Origin: Limnoperna fortunei
Taxonomy: Eukaryota; Mollusca; Bivalvia; Mytilida; Modiolidae
DNA: 64,000 nucleotides
Reading direction: 5' to 3'
NCBI GenBank assembly: GCA_944474755.1
Contig: OX104112.1
Coordinates: forward strand, 63,023,640-63,087,639
The position numbers were made by a program, and so were the translations under genes. A model generated the notes under the pieces. That model had not been told where the DNA came from. It did not search any database and saw nothing but the letters and a program-made list of their open reading frames with translations. Below are positions 12,350 to 25,209 of this stretch, in pieces; within the stretch, counting starts at the first letter, position 1; every line of letters begins with the position of its first letter.

Positions 12350-13370
12350 GCGTTGATGGTGGTCCAACAGGCATATCTGTTCTATCGACTGTCCGCTGAC
12401 CATGGCACATTCTACGATGACTTCGCCCAAATAAATTGGTCTGTTGGAGCTGATGCCTCGGGGTTGATGTAGAGTTCGTTTCTACAAGCAGGCGGCTGTT
12501 AGGGATGGTCTTCAGTGCTGTTCATTGCCTCTCATCAAAGGATGCTACCAGAAAGGTGATTCCAGAAGTGTTGGGGAAGTGAGTTAGCAAAGCTTCCACT
12601 ATCTCCTTTTTTTCCGGTAAAACAGTGCAAGATAAAACTTTGGGTAGTCGAAAAATACTCGCAGAATTTACACTAAAAATGACAACTTTATTAAAAATAG
12701 TGATAATTAGGGATAACAAATAATAAAGTATTTATAAATTCAACCAACTGAACGTGTACATAATTTCATATGACCAAATAAGTAAGTTGACTGTAGAAGT
12801 CGAACTGGTTGGAGCGAATATGGAAAATTATAGGTTTACGTAAACAATTTAGATCTGGGGCCATCTGCTTCAAGAAAGTCAGTTGGTCTGCCAACTACTT
12901 CTCACTGACTGTCCTATTTATACCAATCTTACCAACTGCAGCAACCGTCTCTGATCTAAGCAGGTCCCAAAAGGCGTTGAACTGGGTGCCCGTAAGGGTT
13001 TGTACCTTTTTTGGATGAACGCCAATCGCCATTCTCCACTTCTGCTGGATTGGAATGGAAGAATGAAACGTCTCAGGGTCGCAATATATTAGGGTCTCAC
13101 CTATCACATGCACTGGTGTCTTGGGTGGCCTCTCCATTCGTTCCTGTAACCAATCGCACCAGAGTGTAGTTGGCAGGTCCAATTCTACTACTGTTGACTG
13201 GTATATTGTCCTCCTCCTTGAGTGACGGGACTTTATCCACGTCATCTGGCTCCCCACACACATCTACTGTCACCACCATTTTACTGTTGTCGATCTCCAC
13301 TTTACGCCGTGCATCTTCTGCCTGGTCCCATGCTGGCTGGATGTTGAACAGGACATGTTTCTGAGTACAG
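12350..13370 (-). pseudogene. TatD-family metal-dependent DNase, decayed copy
   Basis: Minus strand, N to C from 13370. A leader reads LFNIQPAWDQAEDARRKVE and runs through SLKEEDNIPVNSS. After a frameshift it continues STVVELDLPTTLWCDWLQER. The diagnostic TatD order follows: WRMAIGVHPKKVQTLTGTQF, TVAAVGKIGINRTVSEK, an interrupted stretch, KKEIVEALLTHFPNTSGITF, then LKTIPNSRLLVETNS. Intact TatD enzymes read GxHP, AVGExGLD, HxFTG and ETDSP. Here the GE glutamate is K, the ETD aspartate is N, and HCFTG is destroyed by frameshift, so it cannot be a working nuclease. At least three frameshifts or stops are present. It lies antisense in an intron of the receptor gene. It may be a copy spread with a mobile element or a retrocopy. 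Confidence 0.7.
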
Positions 13371-14049
13371 CAAATGTATGGCTTTATTAACGGGCATACA
13401 ACTTTACAACTTTAATAGTTTTAATTTTAACAAAACATGTGATGTGCGCGGGATTTGTGTATCTGAATAATTTCATGTATTATTCACACAGGTAGTTGCT
13501 GAGTTTGCCAAAGGTATGCTCGGTTTTATTTACGTATAAATATGCCAACTGTGTATTTTAGGTTTGCATCTGTCTGTGTTTAACGAGTATATAATTCCGA
13601 GTCTCCGAAGACATCGGAATTCAAGCAAAGTCATTATTATTATGTTTTTTCAATGTCACTAAGAACGTAATCTCTAACCTACTGACCGTGTATACAATCT
13701 GCTAACCGTGTATAGGAAATATTGTGTCACCACGCGACGTCAATAAGACAATCGAAAACGCGGGTACTTACAAGAGGTAGGATATTACCACGTTTTCCTT
13801 CATTCAAAAGAAATCTAAACACATAACGTGCATTCACTAGTAATCTCAACATACCAATAATTTTATTTTTATTTTTGTGTCTTAATTACATTGTTAATAA
13901 AACTTAAAATTTTTTACATGTACAGATGTAGACTCCATATAAAATGAGTTTAATTAAAAGGGACTATTGACCTAACTAAATGATAAAAACCTGTACACCC
14001 TGCTCGTTGGGAAATATAAATAAGCTGGCAGAATAACATGTAAGAAAAT

Positions 14050-14420
14050 TCTAATATAACGCGTAAGGATCAAATGTAACTTGATGGTACTGATATAAAG
14101 ACTGGGACAAGGACATTGAAACTTTTAGGGTTCCTAGTCCGCGCTGCTTTGTGACATATCCCTTATCCTGGTTGAGGTCAAAATGTCGACTTTGAAAGTG
14201 TGAAAGTTTGGATAATACAGAGCTAAACAGAACCAGTGCAGGGTAGGGCTGTTCTGAATTGTCGTACGGTAGAGTTGCTCTAGGGTAGAAAATTTCTTTA
14301 GTAGGGCTGATCTTGTTGTGAATGGTTACAGGTTTGTTTAAACTTGTCAAAAACCTGCTCTAATGTTGCTTTAGAGTCGCTTTTCCATTCAAGTATTGCT
14401 GCTTTCGCGAGAGTTTGTCT
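14050..14420 (-). pseudogene. possible decayed coding segment, unknown
   Basis: On the minus strand an acceptor-like TTTTAATTGCAG (around 14420) is followed by the open frame QTLAKAAILEWKSDSKATLE. A frameshift leads into 99 codons containing FYPRATLPYDNSEQPYPALV and KGYVTKQRGLGT, ending with a stop at 14051. The composition looks coding, but I recognise no domain. It may be a piece of a retroelement polyprotein or an old exon. Confidence 0.3.
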
Positions 14421-15356
14421 GCAATTAAAATTAACCAATTTTAAGGATGTGTTTCAACTGATTTCCTAATTGAAGGAGCTGTCAATAGTAGACCAATATA
14501 TTTTAAAATAAATGGGACTAAAAAGACCTTTTTGAGTTTGCCATTATATGTTAATATCAGCAAGTGTTTGTGATTACGGCTGTATTTTTTTTATTGTACT
14601 TCACATGTAATTTAAACAGTTGTTGGAGCTCTTACATTAAGCAAGGTATTAAATGCAGGAATGATGTTTGTGAAGTTTTCCCCACTAGAGTACATATTTT
14701 ATTTTTTCTTTTGAGAAATTTTTTTTCAGAGTTTCAAATTGAAAAAAGTTACCGTAGAATGGCAATTTATCCTATATCTTTTGGGTATACGGGACTGAAT
14801 AAGCTACAACTCTGTTTTCTACGCAGGAATATAAGAGAAAAAGTTTCATAATCATTACTTTTAAAAATAAAGTACGTTGATTTATTGTATTCATCGCTTT
14901 TTGGCCGTTGTATCACGTGTTTTGTAAGCGGATCTCTAAACGTGTTATTAAATAGTTATAGTTGGCTAAACGAAGCTTTATCTTAAGCATTCTAGAGTTG
15001 TTCTTCATGCGATAATTTGTCGAAATTGTGTAGTCACCTTTCAAAATTATCATTTTTACTGTATCTCTGATAAATACACAAAAATTCTAAAACAGTAAAA
15101 CAGTGCAAAAATCATTGGTCGACCGTAACATCTTGAATATCATGTACCATAGACTGAGCAAGTCTAAAATAAATTCTCATTCACCGTGTTCAGTACTATT
15201 TTACTCGGTGAAGTTTAATTTACATATAGATAGGAACATTACACTGATACATTTGAATCTTTCACAAAATATCACAAAAACCAATATTAACAGAATAGCC
15301 GGTATATTGCCTTAAAAACAAGGTTTATATAAAAGCAGCTATTTTACTTATTTTAG

Positions 15357-15650
15357 TTGCCCCAAATATAACAGTAAGCTACAGCCAGAATATTACCACA
15401 AGAATCCTGACATGTAAACCTGTTGGTAATCCTACTACGTATACATACCAAAAGTGGCAACACAAGTCTAGATATGGAGAACTGATACGAGAGTTAGATG
15501 GAGGACCAGATGGTGTCCTGACATTACCTAGTGTCTCCGTCGAAGCTAGATACCAGGACAGTGGTGAATATGTCTGTACAGTTAGTAATGGTATCACAGG
15601 CAGAGATGGGAGGATAAATCAGACAGGATCTGGTTATGTTACTGTCAATG
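15357..15650 (+). CDS. IgSF receptor exon: Ig domain 4
   Basis: 294 bp exon, phase 1-1. The acceptor is TTTTAG ending at 15356 and the donor GTATGA starts at 15651. The translation VAPNITVSYSQNITTRILTC supplies the first cysteine. A tryptophan follows in YQKWQHK. The textbook F strand YQDSGEYVCTVSNG carries the second cysteine in D-x-G-x-Y-x-C form. NITV, NITT and NQTG are possible N-glycosylation sites. The following intron, about 9.6 kb, is the largest of the gene and holds the antisense LINE sequence. Confidence 0.9.
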
Positions 15651-15978
15651 GTATGATTGTTAGATATTTTAAACTGATTATAACAGGTTTTAATAGCGTT
15701 AAAATATAGATAAGCAAGTAACAAACCATAGTAATGTTTAAGCAGTTCTTGCGACTTAACACTGTCTCTATTATGTATACAGAGCAAAGGCTTGAAAACG
15801 TTCCTGAATCAGGTTTTAGCTTACCTACACAAAAGGTAAAAAATAATCTAATCTGAAATCAGTAGGCTTAATTGATTTACACTCGGACGAATTATACTGA
15901 CGTCGTCTACATTCAGATGAATTAAACATAAATCCAGCTAATACAAACATGTTGTACATGGTGACAAATTAAATCAAA

Positions 15979-15996
15979 GTTGTGTGTGTGTGTGTT
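15979..15996. repeat. (GT)n microsatellite
   Basis: About nine GT units. Confidence 0.85.
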
Positions 15997-16929
15997 TTAA
16001 ATATCTTTGAACCTTGTTTAGATAAGTTAGTTATAACTCAGTAGCTCTTGTCTTAATTTAATACTAAGTTATATTGTTATAAACTAAACTGCCATGCGAT
16101 TTTATTTTTTTTACGCCTGCATAGCCTAGTTATCGTCCATCCACACTTTTTATTAATAGATTCTAAATCCACTAGAGGAAATAAAACCACGCAATATATA
16201 CTCTTTATGTATATACCTATTTAAGCCAGTTTGTTTGCCGGATATATATATTTTTATTTAAAAATACAAAGTACACATTTAATTGCATTAAATTTAGTTA
16301 TGGGATGTGTTTTACTAAAACTCCCCTGAAACTATGTAATGTGCAGCTGTTGTAATTTTCTATTTTACTGCCAAATTAGGCATTTTGTTATAAAAAATAT
16401 TGTGCTTTTTTAAAAGTACACTTATTTGAACAAATATCTCCGTTTGCCCAATATTTTATTTACATCCAACTATAATGACCGAAAAATAGAAAGCACGCAC
16501 ATAAAATCGCTGATTTCTTGTTATTTAGTGACAAAACTAGCTTAATTGTGAAATGATATTTTTAAATTGGAGACGGTCTATTTTTTGCAGGTTATACAAT
16601 AATAAGCTCATTTTTGATAATAATTTTCTTCTTTTAAACCCGTAATCAAATTTGAACAATACAAATTATGAATTAGACCTAATAGGTTCATTTCATTTTT
16701 TCAATCGGTCACACCATCCAAACCAGACTAATGTGGTCATTAAAACAGAAATTGCATTGTCGAGGGTAGTTATTACATGCTCATTAAGTTTCTGGTTATG
16801 ACTTTAACTCACCTGGTTTTAAAACTATATTTTATAATTCCAATACGTTTAAATTGATTTTTTGTGTTAGAGTTTTGAGAGCAACGGCGCATCAAAAGTA
16901 TTTGAAAAAAAAAGACTAAGTCATGCTGT

Positions 16930-19900
16930 TATTTTTTTTATAATTTTTATTGTTTTTCAGACATTTAAACAATATATTTGAAATACAAAGACAAACTCTC
17001 ACACTCTCAGTCATTCAGGAAGTCATTATATTTTAAGTATAACAAATTTGTCTTGTATAATATATAAAATTTAATGGTAACATTTTCTTATACATTTCTC
17101 TTTTATTCTTCGAACAAGCTTTTGTATTTTTCCATTTTTTGTCAAAGCATATCTTTTTCCATTGACTAAAGAAATATATATTAATCTTGCTTGTAGCAGT
17201 TATAAATATCGGTCTTGAGAGCGGAAAGAGAGAGTATTTCCTATAAACATCTCTGTTTATAAATATAAAATTTAAAAATAAGAAAAATTAGGTTTTCAAT
17301 AATGAACTTACTTACATTTTTTCGAAAACTAATTCAACTTATGTAATGTTAGGTAAAGTAGATGTCTTATTATATATCCATCTCTCAAAGCTGACAAAAA
17401 ACACGTTAACAACATTGCATTCGTAGAATAAGTGCATAATGGTTTCATCATCAGCCTTACAGAAAGAGCACAAGGGGTTGTTGGTCTTTCCAATTTTATA
17501 CAAATATTGATTCGTTGCTAAAATTCTATGAATTAACCTGAACTGAAACCATATTAATTTTGTATCTTTTGTCGTTGAAAAATTACAATCATCAACAAAT
17601 TTCCAGTTAATTTCTAAGGGAGGGTTTAATTTGCCACACACTTTTTCTTACACTTTTGTGGAATTTTTAACTTCTTAATGAAAATTTGATAAAACATATT
17701 TGCTCACTTTTGATAACAAATAAATGGTTTCAATTTGATTGGTATAAATGGAAGGCCTGGAATATTAAGTGATATATGAGTTTTAAGTTTCTCCCATTTT
17801 GTAAATAGTGCTTCTCTTATTCCATAGTAAAACGTGATTGGAGGTTTTATGTTGTAAATGTTACATATGTTTAAATAAAGGTTACATAAACTTTCCATTT
17901 TTATCAAAAGATCACCTATATAGAGTATTCCTGATTCATACCATTTAAAACAAATCTTGTCTTTAGGTCAATTTTTATATCAGAAATGCTCCACAAAGGA
18001 TATTTTAGAATATCATTGTGGTAGCTTGAAATGTCACTTTGTTTTTATTAGGAGAGGAAAGCAAAAACTTGTTTCCAAAAAATTGTGTTAGTCTTTTTGC
18101 TTAATTCAAGTGGATAGTCATCCATCTCTAAATATGGTAAGCTTTTTACAATCTATATTAATTAGGGTTAGCAAGAGTTTATTCAAAGTAGATTAATTAT
18201 TTAACAGTATCCGTATTCATGTAAGCTTAAGTGGTTTTATAAAGGTACTAAGAAGGATCATGCCACATCCTTCTTGTGAAACTTTTTGAACCAATTGGTT
18301 TCTTGCTATTCTATCCCTACCATCCCATACATAGTTAAACATTATGCTTTCCAATTTCTTCAAAAATACATCGTCAGGAGTTGGGATAGCAATAAATAAG
18401 TGGTTAGGGGTAGGAATAAGCACATATTTAACAACTGTTAATCTACCTAGGACACTGATGTTTGTTTTTTGCCAGTTTTTTTATTTTTGTTTCTATATCG
18501 CCTATTCTTTTATTGTAGTTTATTTCTATAACATCTCTTAAATTAGTGCTAAAGGTTATCCCTAGTACTTCAAATGGCTCATTAGTCCAGATCAGTTTCT
18601 TATTCCTACAAAATCTCTCTTTACTTTTTATTTTAGAACCAATCCAAATTGCTTTTGTTTTGTCAAAATTTGGAGTGAGTCCGGAATAGTTTGAAAATTG
18701 TTAAAGTAGATCAAGAGTTCTCTTTAAGCTTTATTCTGTACCATCTAAGAAAATTCCTGTATCATCAGCATACTGTAAAAACTTGTAAGTATTTTATATT
18801 ATTTTATACCTTTTATTTCTTGATTGTTTTTTATCAAGATTCCCATAATTTCAACACATAGTTAAAATAAATATTGTGAAAATGAATCCCCTTTCCTACA
18901 GCCTCTACCTATAGTAAAGAATTCTGAAAATACACCATTTTGTAAAACTCACAAGTTAATTTCCGTGTTCAAAACATTTATGTTATTTATAAAGATGCTA
19001 CTAAAGCCAAAGAAATTCATGGTCTGATATAAAAATCTCCATTAAACTGAATCAAATGCTTTTTCAAAATCGATTAACAACACTAGCTCTGGGATCTCAA
19101 GTTCTTCTGTACACTGAAGTATGTCATAGACAAGACGATTGTTTTCCCCAATATACCTTAAGAAAGCCGTTTTTGATTTTCGTGAATTAACTTATCTATC
19201 TAGAACAGTTGTGAACCTATTTGCTAAACATCCAGATAATAGTTTATAAGTAACATTAAGGAGTGGGATAGGACGCCAATGTTTTAGACACTCTCTTGAT
19301 TTATCACCCTTTGGTAGGAATGACATAATCGCTTGTCTTTGAGTAATAGATAATTTACTATTTTCAAGTCCAAAATTACAGGAGCGTACAATAAAGTGGC
19401 CTAAATCATTCCAGAAAAACTTGAAAAATTCAGCGTTGTACCCATCAGTGCATGGTGACTTATCATTTTTTATCTTTATAAGAAATTCTAAATCTTCTTT
19501 ATATGTTATTTTACGATCTAACTGATGTGCCTCTAAGTCAGTGAGTTTTGGAATGTTATATTCTGCCAACATTTCGTTTAGATCCACGCATATAAGTATA
19601 TCATCCCGACTACTTTATAGATTTTTGTAAAACATGTAGAATTTCATGTGGAATTTCTCGTGTTACCTCATCCCCTTTCTGATCCACAATTTAAGTTGCA
19701 GTTTTGTTAACATAGTTTCGATTCTCTAGTCCACAAAAATATTCTGTTGGTTTCTCCCTGTTTTTTACCCAGTTTCCTATTAATTCCTCTTTCCTCAATT
19801 CTTCTAATTCCATTCTTGTTTTAATGTAAAACTTCCACTAATAGGGTACTTTCGTTATCTTGAATAATTTCATCTAAGACCTTTATTTGTCTTATCAAGG

Positions 19901-20985
19901 ATAGTTCTTTTTCTTGTTTTTACCTTTGCTGAAAAAGGGATAATTATCCCTCTAATTTCACAAAAGAGAGTTTCTAAAAATATATGGTCTGAAATTGAAA
20001 GGCAAATGTCTTCATTTTCAATTTCATCAATTTTATTTCTATTATAGGGGGAAGGTGCCTATTGTTTTTTTTTATACCTGTTATTTTTTCTTTGATTTTA
20101 GAAACAATCTCTTTGTTACGTAAGAGTGGATTATTAAACTTCCAAAAACCGTTTACCTTTTTGAAGTCAATAATTTTCAGTTTCATTTCCACAATGGAAT
20201 GATCTGTTCAATATGCTGGGTTTATATCTACATTTTCTACATAAGCTAAAAGTTTTTCTGAAATAAGGAAAAAGTAAAATCTGGCTTTTTTAACTGGATT
20301 TTTTTTAAAACCAAGTATATCTCTTTAATTCTGGATTTTTGACTCTAAATGGATCTTGAAGTTTTAAAGTTTTTTAAGTTTTAGTACCTCTTCTCTAGCT
20401 TTAGGATTATTAAGGTTATTATAATTGAAATAGACTAAGTTGTCATCTTGAACCAAATTCCAATCTCCAAACATTATAATAAAATCATTTGGAAATTATC
20501 AAGTTCTTCAACAAACTTTGAATAGAAAATTGGGGTATCTTGATTTGGGCAGAGACATTTTTAAGGGTAAATGTAAATACTGCTGCCATTTCTATTCCTA
20601 GTATAATAAAGTTGCCATCCCCGTCAGCTCTTTTTTAAGACTTTAAATTCAAAATCATTGTTAAACAGAATTGCTACTCCCCTAAAGTCAGTGTTGTCTT
20701 CACTATTATATATCTCGTATCTTATCATCTTAAGATTATTATTAACAAACTGTGTATCTTGTAAACAATATATTGCGAATTTGTTTGTCTAATAAAATTA
20801 AATACATCTTTGCGTTAGTGACACCCAAGCCCCTACAATTTATACTAAGAATCGTAATCCCATCCATATCTATTTGTGAACTTGCATGTACATCATACAA
20901 ATCATTGTAAGCAAGCATTTCTTGACAAAATAAAGATTGATGACTTTCCTTACACACACACACACACACACACACTTAAAACAAT
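16930..20985 (-). mobile_element. L1/Tx1-like LINE, ORF2 (endonuclease-RT), decayed
   Basis: Minus strand, N to C from 20975. The endonuclease start reads ITILSINCRGLG and FTRYTVC. Mid regions are frameshifted. The RT fingers read DKSPCTDGYNAEFFKFFWND and HWRPIPLLNVTYKLLSGCLA, around 19587-19192. The catalytic box QYADDTGIFLDGTE is intact near 18737-18778. A downstream piece reads NYVWDGRDRIARNQLV, and a zinc-knuckle zf-RVT domain reads NPLCSFCKADDETIMHLFYEC-like around 17460. Many stops and frameshifts make it inactive. The T-rich run near 16928 on the + strand may mark its poly-A tail. It is probably the same insertion event as the ORF1-like piece at 22960-24090, with about 2 kb of other DNA between. 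Confidence 0.8.
20951..20975. repeat. (AC)n microsatellite at the LINE ORF2 start
   Basis: About twelve AC units. On the minus strand they translate as a meaningless Cys-Val run in front of the LINE endonuclease. Confidence 0.9.
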
Positions 20986-20989
20986 ACTT

Positions 20990-22959
20990 GCATTCCAGTA
21001 TACACACCATATAAGAGTGTTATTTTTCTAAACCCTTCATTTTACAAATCATAGACTTTTGGTCAAACGTGTGAGCTGTCACCCCCTCCCCCTCTCTGGT
21101 TATTTTGAGTATATTATTTCAAAATATGATAGTAGGCAGGAGGGTTTATCCATACAAAGGGAGATAACTGTAGCTTATTATTATTTCTAAACTTTTATTT
21201 TTGTGGGAACAACCCACACCCCTAACCACAAAAATAGTAATTATGCTAATGCCCAAATCATTCGAATAAATCATCCATCAATATAATAACTAAGTGAAAA
21301 TACATATACAAAAAACTATACCACTGTATTCATAAATGAATAACCACAAAAAGTTAAAATAACATAGTCAAGGCAAAAACAAGTAAGAAAAAAGACATTC
21401 TCTTTCGCCTTGTATTTCATTTTACGATATGCATATTAAGAGTAAACGGAGCAGGTCTTATACATATTTAGCAGAATGATTTGTAATATTTTATAATAAT
21501 ATGCATAGAAGTTCCGCAGAATCTTCAGTTTCTGTTCATTTAAACATTAGCCTGAAAAATTATGTATTATTCGACTTAAAACGGTTGAGCTCTGAATCTA
21601 TATCTGCTAGAACCCGAGTTTCTATGAGCACAGTGTAGTACATCTGATATTTAGAATGTTAAGTTATCAACAATTTTCAATATTTCACAAGTGTGCATGT
21701 ATACATATACATATACCACAAGTTTATGTAAATGCAATTTAATATTTGACCGAATTTAGGACATTGTGTGCCAGCCCTTCACGATACTATTTAAAATATA
21801 TATTTAAGAAATAATTCATGGCTGTCCCAATTTTATGGATTATTTAAATATGGGTAGGCATTATATTCATGAATATTTTGCCATGAGGGGCAGCCATGAA
21901 TTATTTCGATTCTGATATGAAAATACAGAAATTTTACATTTCGCGACTACCTAGGTAAAGGTTTATTTTGGCTGTTCCAATTTCCGAGAACCTCCCTTGT
22001 TTCGAAATTATTATATTTCTCGTGTAAAACTTAGTAGAAAAAAACCAAGAAATATATATTAAAAACAAACAAACATATTTATTAACATTCACAATGAAAT
22101 AAAATTTTACAATCAAAACAAAGAACGACAAAATTAAATGCTTCATTACATCAGTCGCCGTGTGGCGTGTCTGGGACTGTTCATGTGTTGCTGTGTTTGC
22201 GTGAGAAATGAAAACCGCTTAGCGCATTTGGTCGATCTTATGCTCCTGTTTTAGATCCACAATGGTGCAAATTTAAATCGACAGTTATTTTCCACAATTA
22301 ATCAACTTTTTGAAATTCGGGTTGCGTTTTCATTTTGATACGTAACGGTAAATTCGTTTGTGGTGGGGGCGGGAAAAGTCTCGCGGTTTGCATTGAACGT
22401 CATTGTAAACAACGCAACGTCCCTTGAAAACACAACGTAGCTAAAGTCAAGGAAGACTTGTAAACAATAAAGGCATAGAATAGAAAATGGACTTGTTATC
22501 GTGAAAACATGTTATTTTCTTACAAAGGTACAAAATAAAATAAATTTTAAAGCAAAAACATCAACACACGGGGGTTTTTGAAATGGCTGGAACAGCCGTA
22601 TTTTGTTGAATATTTAAATAGAGGTGTGTTTCCAAAGCGTTTGAAGGACGTCATATTAGAATTGTATTTTTATGATACATTATGACATTATTTCCAAAAG
22701 AGTTACAAATATGAATGTACCACTCGGTTGTTATGAGATGTGGTCATATGAAAATTTGAGAAATATAAAATTTTAATAAAGTAGATTTTTTGTGAAATCT
22801 GTTATAGTGATTACTAAGTTAAAATATGTATTCAGTTAAGGACTATGAGACAATGTCCCACTTCCGGTTAAATGTTAGCACCGTCAGACATAATGTATAA
22901 CATCATTTAATTACACAAATACTAAACCACTAAAACATTCTATGTTGGAAAACAAACTT
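20990..22959. other. DNA between LINE ORF2 and ORF1 remnants
   Basis: No coding frame is recognisable. It contains the hairpin at 21808-21907 and a GC-richer patch around 22160-22450. The words GGCTGTTCCA (21969) and TGGAACAGCC (22585) are complementary and could mark a short inverted-repeat element, but the match is brief. Confidence 0.35.
21808..21907. repeat. inverted repeat, 21-nt arms, MITE-like or hairpin
   Basis: GAAATAATTCATGGCTGTCCC at 21808-21828 is complementary to 21887-21907 at 20 of 21 positions, with 58 bp between. The inner part is AT-rich and itself holds ATTCATGAAT. Confidence 0.75.
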
Positions 22960-24090
22960 TTCAAACCTTCTTCTCGCCGTCGGTAGTCTCTGTGGTATCT
23001 GAAGATTCGTTATTGTCATATAGCATGCTCGGCTTATAATTGAAACGATTCTATTTCTCTTCACCATCCCGTTTAAAAAGCAGCTGTACATCTGAGTGTG
23101 TTTCTGTAATGAAAGTTTGGATTCCTCCTGGTTTTCTAATCTTGTATGCGAACCTCGCCAGGGTATTCCTCTTCGCCTTAAGGTGGTTTGGCAGATCCGT
23201 TCTTATGTAGTAGTTTTTCTCCTTATCTAAGTTTTTCGCACTTTGTAGCACTAGCTGCTTGCCACTCATTCTTACGAACTGTACAATAATTGGGTTGGGC
23301 TCAATATAGCCGTTCTTTTCCTGCTGGCTGAGTTTGTTGTTTCTGTTTCGTTTCTGTCTGCTTGGTATCCTGTGAGCAATCCCAATGATAATTTTTTCAG
23401 CTTCGTCATGTCCAATTTTCAACTGGTTTCGAAAGAAGTCCAAGACTTTGACTCTTGTATGTTCCATGGTCTCTCCAGGTCCATATGCTCCATCGTATGC
23501 AATTCTCTCTGGTATTGAAAATATCAGCAGATTATACTTTCTACTGCGGGTTTCTTGGTATCTATTTTCAGCCTCTATTTTGTCGATGAGAGTTTTGATA
23601 CTGTCTATTTTTTTGTTGGTCATGCCTTTACCGATATCCGAATTAGCAAGCTCATTACTTTGCAGAAATTCTACGGATTCTGTAAGCTTCGCAATTTTAG
23701 AATCACTGTCTTGGTTTTGCTCAATTAACATGCGTGTAATACGTTCGTTTTCAGCTCGTACTGATTCTATAGACGCAGAACATGATCGTTTGCATTCCAC
23801 TTCCACAGCTTTTAATTTCGATTCGAATTCAAGCTTTGTTCAACACTTTCTAGTTTAAATGATATAGTTTTTTCAAGCCGATTTATCATTAAGGCAAGGT
23901 CGGATTTGTTAACTCTGTTTTCGTAGGTTGTGAGCCTAGAGCTTTGCTTTGTGAAGTTTGTTTACCTGTGTCGGGAGTCGAGGTCATGTCTTCAAGCGAG
24001 TGACTTCTGTGTCTCGTTAAGTAATTATGGATTGATGAATCTGTTAGTCCCATTTCCCTCTGTTTATCTTTAATTTTACGTATCATTCCG
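22960..24090 (-). pseudogene. LINE ORF1-like (L1 ORF1p type), disrupted
   Basis: Minus strand. An N-terminal frame of 65 codons (24086-23889) contains REMGLTDSSIHNYLTRHRSH. After a frameshift a 251-codon frame (23806-23051) follows. This has a coiled coil (SVRAENERITRMLIEQNQDS and on), an RRM-like centre with KYNLLIFSIPERIAYDG, KVLDFFRNQL and IIIGIAHRIPSR, and a C-terminal domain with YYIRTDLPNHLKAKR. This is the order of L1-type ORF1 RNA-binding chaperones. Past the stop at 23048-23050 the same frame stays open and protein-like (NRFNYKPSMLYDNNESSDT) to about 22967, so that stop is probably a mutation. It has the same orientation as the ORF2 remnant at 16930-20985. Confidence 0.75.
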
Positions 24091-24249
24091 CCTCATTGTA
24101 CATGAAGGGTTACAGTTTTTTTAACTTTTACATTATCGAAATTTTCCACGCCATGCTGGATGCCGGAATCATGCTGTTGGTTAATCGCGACTTTATTTTC
24201 ATCTTATCTTGAGTCAAACTTTGAACACTCCATTTTAAAAAGGGAATGT

Positions 24250-24420
24250 ACTGGGAGGGCTTCCAGTGCTTGACCCACAGATCTGCCTAGCGGTCACCCT
24301 TTCCTAAGGGATGTCAGGTCAAAATATATAAATATAAATATAAAAAGGATATAAACCGTAGTGGGTGACATGTTTAGATACTGTCAACTCCCATAAACGA
24401 CCTGTTATATATATCGGAAA
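24250..24420 (+). repeat. dispersed repeat family B, copy 2
   Basis: GGGAGGGCTTCCAGTGCTTG, ACCCACAGATCTGCCTAG, CACCCTTTCCTAAGGG and AAACCGTAGTGGGTGAC align with the copies at 7236 and 43662. An ATAAATATAAATAT insertion interrupts it. Confidence 0.55.
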
Positions 24421-24849
24421 AGAATAATCTCATTGTAGCCCTTACAATAAGCCCAATTTGCCGTCCCTACCCAATACTCCATACTTTTCTATTCGCAGTC
24501 AAAAATATGTTCGCGTTGGTCCATATCTTTCTTTTTGTCTTATTGTTCTCGTCCTGAATATAGCTGCAATATTGGTCGCTTCAGAAAATACCCAATCAAT
24601 TAACCAAACAACTCATCAGTTAAAATTTTTCTTTAAATGACTTAATCCGCATGATTTTGAAAAAACCGGACATAGTGTATAAACAGGTTTCGCATGCAAA
24701 GCAGTATTGGTAAGAGTTGAAAGGTTTCCTTTAACAAATGTGCACATGTGCTTTGATTAAAAGTCAAACATTAAAATATATGCAATAACTTGCTATTTGT
24801 TTTTAATGAAACCAAGCATTTATCGCATAGTTTGTCTTAAGTAATCAAA

Positions 24850-25025
24850 GAAAGCCATGCGTTCGACTCAGATCTTACTTGATGATTATTGCCAGTTTTC
24901 ATACCGAAAGTCGGGGGTTTACTCCGGGTACTCCGGCTTCTTCTCCTAATAAAAATTGGACGCAATGATATAGCTGAAAAATTACTAAAATTCGCGTTAA
25001 ACAATATTCAAACAAACAAAAACAA
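24850..25025 (+). mobile_element. SINE (tRNA-headed family), diverged copy
   Basis: GTCGGGGGTTTACTCCGGG, TACTCCGGCTTCTTCTCC, AGCTGAAAAATTAC and ATTCAAACAAACAAAAAC follow the order of the body and tail at 6197. The head is poorly preserved. It lies 185 bp before the Ig5 exon acceptor. Confidence 0.65.
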
Positions 25026-25209
25026 GAACGCAATGATATACATCTGAGAGTTACTGGTCAATTCTATTAAATGCAATTTGTTGTGTATCATGCATGAACT
25101 GTAAAGCTATCTCAAAATATTTCTATCACCACATGACGTTTTTAAGTATCCTGAGTTTGTATATCCATTAATGTAACCTATGTTATAAAACTGTTTCGTA
25201 AAATTTTAG

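Noticed and set aside
20742..20975. Cys-Val-rich small protein on the minus strand
   Set aside because: The N-terminal run is an (AC)n microsatellite and the remainder is the LINE endonuclease start.
23385..23858. 157-codon + strand frame
   Set aside because: Antisense shadow of the LINE ORF1 coiled-coil region; hydrophobic by strand complement only.
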